Below, in pieces: positions 47,888-56,999 of a stretch of DNA of 64,000 bases (its first letter is position 1; each line of letters starts with the position of its first letter). The stretch lies in the NCBI GenBank assembly GCA_002197995.1, contig NGZR01000004.1:4402001-4466000 (forward strand). The letters are read 5' to 3'. Origin of the DNA: Gaeumannomyces sp. JS-464 (taxonomy: Eukaryota > Ascomycota > Sordariomycetes > Magnaporthales > Magnaporthaceae). The notes beneath the pieces were generated by a model that was not told the DNA's origin, did no database searches, and saw only the letters and a list, made by a program, of their open reading frames with translations. Position numbers and translations under genes: made by a program.

Positions 47888-49563
47888 GCTTTGGGCGTGA
47901 TGGTGCGCGTGTGGTAGTAAACGAGGCGTCAGGCTCTGTGTGGGAGGAGGCAACAGACTGGGCGCGAGGCTAGGGAGAAAGGAGACTAGGAAATGTCTGA
48001 TAAGAGCTCCTGACGTGGAATATAAGGCATATTATGTTTGCCACGGTTAGTTACGATCCAAGTGCGAGCCGGCCTAGGACTTTCGAGAGCGCATGGCTGG
48101 AGAACAGATATTAGTAGCCACAAAGTTTGGAACACGAGATCTGCATGTCGCGCACTCGCGGCTTTGGTTAAATTGGATATGCTATCGCCTATCCCCGTCC
48201 CCGGCGCGTCAGGCCACCCAGAGGTTTGTACCATGGAAAAGAGGGCTATATCGTCCGGAACCGATTGGCCATGGTCCTTCCATTTCTTGGGACCCTGTCA
48301 AGCATGGAACTCTCTTGGGCGAGGGGGAAGCTACTAGAGGCAGGCACATCGACAAAAAATCGATGGCACCTCTCTCAACGTGGCAGCAAAGTCCTTTGTG
48401 GGTCTGCCACGCAATTTGGCCAATCAAACTACGATTTGAGCCACTGAGAGATGCAACGTGGCAGGATACTACGTAATGCTGTCAGGGGAAAATCGCGGGA
48501 CGACCCTAGCTTTGTTTAGTCTCGTCCCACATCTCTCTTTCTCAACCCGGCCTTGGTTTGACTGAAGAGAAGATTGGGATCGGAGACCAGCTCCACTGTC
48601 ACTTTGCTTTCACGACACAGTGGACACAGGCGCGGTGCGCCCGGGCGTCGAACGAAGGGACTGTGGGGCGGAGGGCAGGCCGCCACATGCACTACAAAAC
48701 ACACAGGGCTCGCACAAATGAGATCTGCACGGGTGAGGGTACGGCGCAGGGATCAACGCAATACTTCCCTAGTCCACGGACGGGGCTCGCCCCTCCTCGC
48801 TTGGTTCCAGTGCCCCATCGGTTCAAGCGCGTTAGTTCCAGTCAAACTAAGAACGGTGGAGAACGTTGAGGGGAACCCTGCCGAACCCTTGTTTTCGAAG
48901 CCTCCACGTGTGCTACAAAACGCACAGGTTGGGGGGGTTGCAATTGTAACCGAGCATAAGCGAAGTGCAGGTAAAATATTTGCGCCAAGCCGAGATATTG
49001 TCTACCTCCTTAAAGCGGTAAAGATATACGCCGGCGAAGGAGAGAAGCGAAGAAGAGGATCATACAGGATTAGCAGTGCCCGCTATAACGAATGCGAGAG
49101 GCCTATTTAGGCATCAGGTGCTGCAACGGATCCCGCCAGGGCCTCCATGAGACTTCGTGCCCAACACCTTTTGCTGCATTCGCTCCGGGGCACACAGGGA
49201 GATTGCTGATAAAGGAAGGCTGGGGAATTTCCTTGTCATACGATGAATATTGGGCCGGCTTGGGACGGATGGGGCATGAGGGCCAGGAGAACACTGCAGG
49301 TGGTCGTTTTCGTCCACCCTCAACATCGACCAACTCTCTTCCATCCCGTCTCCTAATACCCACAGGACAGCGGGGTAGGGTCCGCGCAGATGTGGCGCAT
49401 CCAACAGATAACCGTCAGTATCCAAGGAACCGCTTCCCCCCTTTATTACCCTGCCGGGTGCCACCTAATTCCTACCGGAAGCTGTAGCACAGCCTATGCT
49501 CTCCTTTGTAGGCCCTGTAGGTCACGCTATCTCGGAACACCGCAGAAAAGAGGTACAACAGAA
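47888..49563. other. Divergent intergenic region (shared promoter candidate)
   Basis: 1.68 kb between the 5' ends of the minus-strand membrane-protein gene and the plus-strand flavoprotein gene. Two near-identical words, CTACAAAACACACAGG (about 48,692) and CTACAAAACGCACAGG (about 48,913), lie about 220 bp apart in direct orientation. Open frames such as 48,574-49,110 show no domain and overlap others on both strands, so they are not called. A co-regulated pair is possible but unproven. Confidence 0.5.
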
Positions 49564-50521
49564 ATGGCCCTCGCCTTCGCTGCGCAGCAGCCCGAGCGGT
49601 CCCGGACCCTGCTCACCGGCCTTGGCTGCCAGGTCCTCCACCCAGACGATGCCGCCTTTGAGGACCGCACCGCGGCCTACTGGTCCGACTACGCCAAGCT
49701 GCGGCCCTGGTGCATCGTCCGGCCCCGCACCGCCGAGGAGGTGTCCAAGGTTGTCACCACCCTGGCCGGCGCCGGCATCAGCTTCGCAATCCGCAGCGGC
49801 GGCCACACCAACTGGGCCGGCGCCAACAACATCGAGAACGGCGTGACGCTGGACCTCGGCCTCATGGCCCACACCACCCTGCGCGGCGGCGACAGCGACG
49901 CAAAGGTCGTCTCCATCGGGCCCGGCGCCAAGTGGCAGGATGTCTACACCGCCCTCGAAAAGCACGGTCTAACCATCCCCGGCGGCCGCGACGGTGATGT
50001 CGGCGTCGGCGGCTTGATCACCGGCGGCGGCAATACCTATTTCACCTCGCTCTACGGCATGGCCTGCGACAACGTCGTCAACTTTCAGGTCGTCCTGGCT
50101 GACGGCCGTATCGTTGACGCCAATAAGGACGAGCACCCGGACCTGTTCCAGGTGCTTAAGGGCGGGAGCAGCAACTTTGGTGTAGTGACCCGCATCGACA
50201 TGCAAGCTTTCGACAACGCCAAGATCTTCGCGGGCCCCGTCATCTCGCCCAAGACCTCGACGGCCGCCCTGGCAGAGGCCTTTGTCGACTTCACCGACAA
50301 TATCGACAAGAACCGGCAGAGCACCTTTGTCGGCCTGTGGACCTACAACCCCCAGGCCAAGGACATAATCATCTTTTGCCTGCACGCCAACCTCGACGGC
50401 TCTACCGATACCAAGGCCTTTGACAAGTTCAACGCCGCGGGTCCGTCCCAGTCCATGATGCACGAGACTACAATGGCCAGCTTCTCGCGCGAGGTTTCTA
50501 TACCTCCTGGCCAGTGGTATG

Positions 50522-50552
<31 letters not shown>

Positions 50553-51100
50553 AAATCCCCTTAAATGTCAAGCCTTTGCCCTGCTGACGGCCCAAAAACA
50601 ACAGCGAGATCTGGTTCACGCTCACGTTCAAGAACGATCTCCGCATTATCAACAAGACCCTCTCCGCGCACGAGGACATGGTCGAGAAGCTCAAGGCGCT
50701 TATGCCCGACGGCAACTTCCAGACGCAGTGCATCCTGCAGCCTCTGCCGACCCTCTTCGCCCGGCACTCGGTTGAGCGGGGCGGCAACGTCCTGGGCCTC
50801 GACCAGGTTCCGGACAACGCGGTCCTGTGGCTGGGCACCGTGTCCGCCCCTACCAGGGAGCTGGGCGACGCCGCCCACGGGCTCCTAAGGGCCTTCAAGG
50901 ACGAGGTCGAGGCATATGCGCGCGGGGTCGGCGGCGACGTGCCCTGGCGCTACCTCAACTACGCGGACCCGTCCCAGGCCGTGCTGCAAAGCTACGGTGC
51001 CGCCAACGTCGAAAAGATGAAGGCCGCATCCAGGAAGTACGACCCGGAGGGCGTGTTCCAGACCCTGGTCCCCGGTGGTTTCAAGATTTCCAAGGTGTGA
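49564..51100 (+). CDS. Berberine-bridge-type FAD-linked oxidoreductase
   Basis: Two exons, 49,564-50,516 and 50,605-51,100, join in frame to 482 residues. The 88-bp intron (GTATGT...ACAG) contains a CTA/CTG repeat. The N-terminal FAD-binding PCMH fold shows R-S-G-G-H at 77-81, whose His is the usual 8-alpha covalent flavin ligand, then G-V-G-G-L-I-T-G-G-G at 147-156 and G-G-S-S-N-F-G-V-V-T at 200-209. The Cys that forms a second flavin bond in bicovalent members is absent (G-G-R-D-G-D at 140-145). The C-terminal BBE domain has Y-L-N-Y-A-D and K-Y-D-P-E-G-V-F-Q. Family members oxidise alcohols, sugars or secondary-metabolite skeletons with O2. No signal peptide is evident. Proximity to the terpene synthase suggests, but does not show, a shared pathway. 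An in-frame upstream Met (49,390) is less likely the start. Confidence 0.92.
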
Positions 51101-51713
51101 TGGGAGCCACTGGGCGAAAAGGGCGCGGGCGGCGCTTGGGTTGGGAATGAACGCGGAGGCGGATTTGGACATTTTGTTTTCCCGGTAAGCGCGAATAGAC
51201 AAGATTTAAGTGGTATTAAGGTCTTCGGATATCCCAGAGGTCTCCGTCTAAGCCGGAGACCTATGTTTGCGCCCACCCTAAACAGAAAAAAAAAAAAAGT
51301 CCCCTGAATCGAGACCACCATCAATCCGGTCGAAATTGAAGCTATTTTCAACCCACAACGATAAAACTGCCGGTATTATTGGAATGGCTAGACTTGAGGT
51401 GACGAGGCCGCCTGACGGCAGGACTGGAGCCCTGGTCACAACCCTAGGCGGGAAACCAAGCGGATCTTTACGTGAGTGCGAAAGGCCGGGGACGTGTTAG
51501 TATATACGAGCAACAAACCAAATGATAGTATATTTTAATGAAATGATTACTTGCAAAATATTTCTGAGGAAATACTAATATATGGAACTTGTTTCCGTTT
51601 TTTTCGAAAAGAGGCTCTATCCGGCCACGCCCCTTTTTCTGTTATTTGCACGCACACTACTTCAATTTTAGCCTGTGCACCGCCCGTGCGGTCCGGTTTC
51701 GCTGCCTACGTAA
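51101..51713. other. 3' flank of the flavoprotein gene and right island boundary
   Basis: GC-normal to about 51,480, then AT-rich. It includes a 13-bp poly-A run near 51,285 and the likely transcript end of the oxidoreductase. The gypsy-1 LTR at 51,714 marks the start of the right transposon block. No gene is seen. Confidence 0.6.
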
Positions 51714-52136
51714 TGTTACAACCAATATGCAGGCTTTAGGTTTGCAAAAGGCGGGAAAAGCCTTAAAAGTGCTCTTGCCCCGCACAAAAACATAAGATGC
51801 CACGTAACCCGAAAGGTTATTTAAATTGGATTTTTAAATTTTTCGACAAATCCCTAAATCCAAAGGATGCATTTTTAAATTTTTCGACAAATTTATAAAT
51901 GCAACCTAACATAAGGCAAAAACAAAGTATATATAAAGGATGGATTTTTTATTATTTTAAATAGCTTTAAGTAAACTTCGGCATTAGTTAACCTAAATTA
52001 GCTTTTAAGCATCTTTTAAAACAAGTAATTCAATTGTCCTTTTAAGTTACGCAATCCTTTAAGCGCACCCGACTCGAAATACTGTCCAGTTTATTTTAAA
52101 AGCGCTTTATTTTAAAGCAAATCTTTAATTGTAACA
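51714..52136 (+). repeat. gypsy-1 LTR (solo or truncated)
   Basis: 423 bp from TGTTACAACCAATATGC to TTTAATTGTAACA, less mutated than the other gypsy-1 LTRs. It is followed by non-gag sequence. The flanks CGTAA and AAATG do not match, so it is either a solo LTR whose target duplication is lost or the edge of a truncated copy. Confidence 0.82.
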
Positions 52137-52222
52137 AAATGCTTTAAATAAAGCTGTTTAAATTGCGATATTTTAGGCTTTTTTTCTTTTGCAATTTAGT
52201 AAAATTAAAAATTAAAAATTAA

Positions 52223-52224
52223 AT

Positions 52225-52310
<86 letters not shown>

Positions 52311-52473
52311 GTTATACTGCCGTTATATTTGTAAAAACCTTTAAACTTGTTTCCGGGTGCGGTTCGCATCCGGCTTAATAGCTTAAAAGTAAAAAACCAT
52401 ATTTGCTTTTTGTATACGGTTTTTACTATGTTAAATAATAGTACTATTTGCTTAATTCCTGCGATTGGTTTTA
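52223..52473 (-). mobile_element. LINE-like 3' end with expanded TAA/TTA repeat
   Basis: The reverse complement of 52,312-52,470 matches the 3' terminal block of the LINE-like element at 11,599-14,124 (GCGGTTCGCATCCGG, AAAACCATATTTGC, CCTGCGATTGG). Its tail region is a TTA array of more than 20 units that joins a (TAA)7 array head-to-head near 52,247, forming a perfect palindromic microsatellite. The other end is cut by the gypsy-1 LTR at 52,474. Confidence 0.75.
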
Positions 52474-52495
52474 TGTTACGACTAACATGCAAACC

Positions 52496-54177
52496 TGTAA
52501 AAAGTTAGCCCGTGCGCCGGTGCCCTACTTCACCTACAAGAGCGTTACCCACCGGATTGTCACCTTTTTCTAAAAACACAAATAATACAAAGCTGTTTCC
52601 CTTTTTTGCAAGCGGCCCTGCGGCCGCCTTACACTTCCAACAGGTTATAAGCCCTTAATTCCCATCGAAATAAAGCTATTTACAATTTCTTTTGGCCGGT
52701 AGCCGCGTTATTTTTCGTTGTTTTGGCCGGTGGCCGTAATCACGTTTTAAAGGCCGGTGGCCGCAATCACGTTCTAAAGGCCGGTAGCCGCACAATAACG
52801 TCTTCCGGTGGAAGACGTTTCCCGGTGGGAGATATCGCCCGGTGGGCATCACGTACTATTCACTTTGCTGTCACCCGGTGGGCGACAATGGGCCGTTTGC
52901 CCTACCTTTTCTTGTGGGCCGCTGCCCTACTTCCCTACTACTTTTGGGCCGCTGCCTTACCTTTGTTAATTTCTGTTTTACAATAGCAATAACGACGGCA
53001 GTCGCCTACTGCCTACCACCGCCCGAAATGTCTTCTATTTACAAAAAGGCAACTGTCAAAATACCTGCCTTGCAGGGTCCCTCCAATTTGGAAGCGTAAA
53101 AGCGCGCTGTTAAAGTGCATCTAATCGCGGGCGGCGCCGACGATCACATTAGCGACAACCCGCCTCCTTAACCTAACGATCCGGCCGCTTTTAAAGCCTG
53201 GAAAGCTGAAAAGGTCCTCGCCTGGTACTTTATTAAGCAGTTAATTACGGAGGTTACCAACGAGCTTAAGCGATAAGGCTAAAGCTCTAAAGCCGACGAT
53301 TCCGCCCGCGACTTTAAGGCCTTTTGGCTCGCCGTTACCATTAAAATCGGCTAAAGTACCGACGCCCAACTCGATGGCTTAATAAAAAAGTTCGTTAACT
53401 TTAAGGTATGCAAATATAACGATGTTAAAAAATAAACCAACCGTTAGCTCGAGTTTAAAAAACAAATGGAAAAAGCCGGCGTTATAATTTCGGACCGTTT
53501 TTTCGTTAATCATTTCGTTAAAGGTTTCCGAAAGCATTATCCAGTCGCCGTTACCGTCGCTTTAAGCGCCCACCTAATGCCCGCCGGCCGCACCCCGATT
53601 TAAATTATCCAGGCCGTTATCGAAAACGTAACTACTTTCGAGTCGGCCGACCTTTCCCTAGCCAATACCAACGCGCCCACCGCTTGCACTAAAAAGAACT
53701 GTTTAATGGTTTTTCGCTTACCCCACTACGACCGGTGCGGCAGGCATTATATAAAAGGTAACGACGGGTGTTAGCTATTGCACTTTAAGCTGGAGGAGGA
53801 ATACTATAAGCAAAAGCAGCAAGCCGCTGCACAAGCTACAAGAATAGGAACGGTTGGAAAAGCTAACCCCCGAGCCGTTAATTATACTTTTAAAGTGCCT
53901 ATTAACCGCGGCAGCGCTAAATAATATGCCATGTAATTAAAAAACTTAACACTACGGATATCGGGCTATTGGTAGCAGTTGCCGGCTGGAAATAGCTTTA
54001 CTTTTGTAACGCTTTCGTAATTGTAAAGGGGTGTAAAAAGTTGGCCTTGCGCCGGTGCCTTACTTTACCTACGAAAGCGTTACCCACCGGATTGTTACCT
54101 TTTTTTAAAAACACAGATAATATAAAGCTGTTTCCCTTTTTTGCAAGCGGCCCTGCGGCCGCTTTACACTTTTAACA
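52496..54177 (+). mobile_element. Short gag-only Ty1/Copia element (non-autonomous)
   Basis: 1,682 bp between copies of the target duplication AAACC. LTRs are 52,496-52,642 and 54,032-54,177, starting TGTAAAAAGTT and ending AACA. Directly after the left LTR lies GGTTATAAGCCC (52,643-52,654). With one RIP-type change this complements the anticodon region of initiator tRNA-Met, the half-tRNA primer type known from Copia elements. A purine tract AAAGGGG precedes the right LTR. The interior carries a gag relic but no integrase or reverse transcriptase, so mobility would have needed a helper. The 5' leader has 27-bp tandem repeats (GGCCGGTGGCCG-) at about 52,724-52,790. Confidence 0.83.
53028..53935 (+). 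pseudogene. Copia gag relic
   Basis: The frame starts ATG at 53,028 (M-S-S-I-Y-K-K-A-T-V-K-I-P-A-L-Q-G) and continues with a Copia-type gag core, for example Q-M-E-K-A-G-V-I-I-S-D-R-F near 53,465-53,503. A Cys/His zinc-binding block follows at about 53,730-53,790 (H-Y-D-R-C-G-R-H-Y with a downstream C). Several stops interrupt it, mostly at presumptive Trp or Gln codons. It is still GC-richer than the gypsy relics, pointing to a younger insertion or milder mutation. Pol sequence is missing after it. Confidence 0.68.
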
Positions 54178-54619
54178 AAACCCTAAGGTTATAAGGACGG
54201 GAAGCGCTTAGGAGGACTTTACCCCGCACTAAAAGCGCTGGGAATTACGTAACCAAAAAAGGTTATTTAAACTGGATTTTTAAATATTTCGATAAATTTA
54301 CAAATTTAAAAAATGGATTTTTAAATCTTTCGATAAATATACAAATGCAAAGGATAAATTTTAAAGTTTTTCGACAAATTTATAAATTTAAAAAACAAAG
54401 CAAAGTGTATATAAAAGATGGGTTTCCTATTATTTCCAAGCAATTTTAATTAAAACTTCGGCATTAATTAGCTTAAATTAAGTTTTAAACATTTTTTAAA
54501 ACAAGCAATTAAATTGTTTTTTTTAAACCACGTAATTTTTTAATCGCATTTAACTTTAAAATACCGTTTAATCCGAATTTAAAGCGCTTTACCTTAAAAG
54601 CAAACCTTTAATTGTAACA

Positions 54620-54854
54620 TTTTAACTAATTTTGTTTAGCATTTTACTAAAAAACCAAACAATACAACCATAGCTAATAGCAGTTAAAAGTTTAAAAAAA
54701 AGAAATCCACGATTTTTACTTTTAACAAAATTAAATACGATTTTAACGAAGCTACCGATATAGCTAACTTTTTTAAATTTATAACGGAGGAAATACGAAA
54801 GAAATAATTGAAAATAAAGCAGTTTACTGCAAAACTATTATTTTTTTAACGCAT
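54620..54854 (+). pseudogene. gypsy-1 gag fragment truncated by gypsy-2
   Basis: After the split LTR, the frame reads S-T-I-F-T-F-N-K-I-K-Y-D-F-N-E-A-T-D-I-A and matches the gag start at 4,220-4,290. It is cut at about 54,854 by the LTR of gypsy-2. No other part of this gypsy-1 copy is seen in the window, so its remainder may lie beyond gypsy-2. Confidence 0.72.
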
Positions 54855-55323
54855 TATTACGACCAGGAAGCACAAAAGTACGCTCGCAGTAAAAAATAAC
54901 ACGAAAGAAAAGGAAGGGCATTACTCCGCACTTTTTTATCACGTAACCCGAGCCGTTAATATATTCGAAACGGACATATTAAAAAAAGGTAATATGTTTA
55001 ATATGTTTATATTAAACATATTAACTTAAAAATGGTAATATGTTTAATATATTTATATTAACCATATTACCCCGTCGTATAAAACGGGTGGTTGCTATAA
55101 AAGAAAGTGGTTTCCTTTTTATCCTAAATAGTTTTAATTAAAACTTCGGCATTAATTAATTTAAATTAGCTTTAAAATATCCTTTTAAGCAAATAATTAA
55201 AACCATTATTTAGCTAATCCGTTTTAGCACTTAACACTTAACGCAAAGCGACTTTGCGACCTTATACTGTTTAACTCCTTTTTTAAATGCCTTACTTTAA
55301 AAATAAAAAGCTTATTTGTAACA
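54855..55323 (+). repeat. 5' LTR of gypsy-2
   Basis: 469 bp, ending CTTATTTGTAACA. It contains two imperfect palindromes made of AATATGTTTAATATGTTT-type words (54,988-55,071) and a 7-bp hairpin CGCAAAG-CGA-CTTTGCG (55,242-55,258), both also present in the 3' LTR. These are likely promoter or processing elements of this family. Confidence 0.83.
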
Positions 55324-55379
55324 TTTTAATTAACCTTGTTTAGCACTTACCAAAAGTAACGAGCAATAGTAACCATATC

Positions 55380-56560
55380 GACCGCAAGGATAGCTTAGCA
55401 AAAAGTAACGGTGGGCGGTAAAACTTATGCTAATGCTTTCGATACAGTTAAAACTATCGTTACTAAACTCCAAACTTAAAAAAAAACTTAATATACTTAA
55501 AGCTTAGTTACAAATTACGACTAAATTTTACAAATTCCCGTCGCTAAACAAATATAACGGAAAAAACGGCAAATTTAAAACCTTTTTAACCGAATGCAAA
55601 AAGTACTTTTTGTTTTACCAAAACCACTTTTAACGCGAAAAATAAAAAGTTACTTATACAGCTATTCGTTTTAATAGCAAAGTTAAAAACTAGTTCGAAC
55701 TTGTATAATCCGATTAACTTAAAAGCAATAACAAATCGAAAAAAAAACATTAAAATAATGTTCGCCAGCTTCGACCGATTTGGAAAAAAAATTGCTAAAA
55801 TATTCGACTAAATGGACGAAAAACGAATAGCTAAAAAAAAGCTGCTTTAACTGCGATAAAAAGGCCTAACATCGACCTATATTTCCGAATTCCAGCGATT
55901 TATTAATAAGCTCGATTAAACGGAAAACATTAAAATGATTTAGTTTTACTAAAGATTAAAAGATAACGTAAAAACGAGGTTTTTAAGCAAAAACGACTTA
56001 AGGATTTCGTCGATTACGTTATTACGCCGTTCGCATAGCGATAAGCTTTATAAACGACGTTTTAAAAAGAAAGTTTAACAATTTAAACCAGTAATGCAAA
56101 GCAATAAAGCTAATTAAAAAAAGGCCGATAGTAATAAATTACGGCGTACGGTACGCATTTTAATTTATAAATTTTAACGCCGAAGTTATATATTAGCAAA
56201 AAAATAAAAGCACGTTCGGTTTAAAAATTTAAAAAACGAAAAGTGCTTTAAATGTAAAAAAAATATTAAAAAGTATTGCCCGTAAAAAAACCGATAAACA
56301 GCTATAACGCATTAAAAAAGCGGATAAACGAATTTTAGCCTATGCTTTAAAACGGCGTTTAGCTGGACTTATTGCTATAACGATAAATGCACAACCTATT
56401 AGTTCGACAAAAACGCTATAAAGCATTACTTTAAACGAAAAGTTGCTATAACGCGACGAATTAAACGTTTTCGTTTCGATAACAACGGGAAAGTAAACGG
56501 CATTATAGCGAAAAGCTTTACGGATTTTAAAAAGGAAGAAATAAATATGTAAATTAAATA
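55380..56560 (+). pseudogene. gypsy-2 gag
   Basis: A gag frame with K-Y-N-G-K-N-G-K-F-K-T-F-L-T-E-C-K-K-Y-F at about 55,551-55,610 and a damaged zinc knuckle K-C-F-K-C-K-K-N-I-K-K-Y-C at about 56,242-56,282. Many RIP-type stops interrupt it. It parallels the gypsy-1 gag but is clearly a different sequence. Confidence 0.7.
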
Positions 56561-56999
56561 TAACATATCTATTATAAAAAAATTCGTAAAAACGAAATTC
56601 GAAACATTAGCTTAGTGCGAAAAAATGTCGAACATTTCGGTATAGGATTAAAAGGAAAAAAGTTTTAATACGAACGTTAAAATCGATAAGTAGTTTTTAA
56701 AGCAAACACATTTGGTTAAAAATTAAAAAGGAAACGTTAATTTTAAAGGTTTTTAAAAAGTCGCGAAAATAGCCACTAATAACGAAAAACCCGATAAAAA
56801 GCGATAACGACGAATTATCGATTTTAAAAAACTTTAACAGGAATTCGATTAAAAGTTAATTAATATTAAAAAATAACTACTTATAACGGTTAAAAAAGTG
56901 CGGAAAGTTTATATTTTATTCCGGTTCCCGAAAAACGATTAATAGTTTTTAAAATAACTTAAATTAATCGAAAGGTTTGTAAATAAAAACTTAATTCGA

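Larger units (their letters stand above)
52474..54619 (+). repeat. gypsy-1 5' LTR split by a Copia element
   Basis: The LTR begins TGTTACGACTAACATGC at 52,474 and runs 22 bp to the target AAACC (52,491-52,495). It resumes after the Copia element at 54,178 (AAACC again) and ends TTTAATTGTAACA at 54,619. Removing the insertion gives an LTR of about 460 bp, in line with the other copies. A gag start follows it. Confidence 0.85.

Noticed and set aside
48574..49110. 178-codon plus-strand frame in the divergent intergenic region
   Set aside because: No domain, no splice support, and similar open frames overlap on both strands of this GC-normal sequence.
50517..50604. Leucine-rich continuation of the flavoprotein frame
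   Set aside because: This is the 88-bp intron with a CTA/CTG repeat; splicing joins the FAD and BBE domains in frame, whereas read-through loses the BBE domain.
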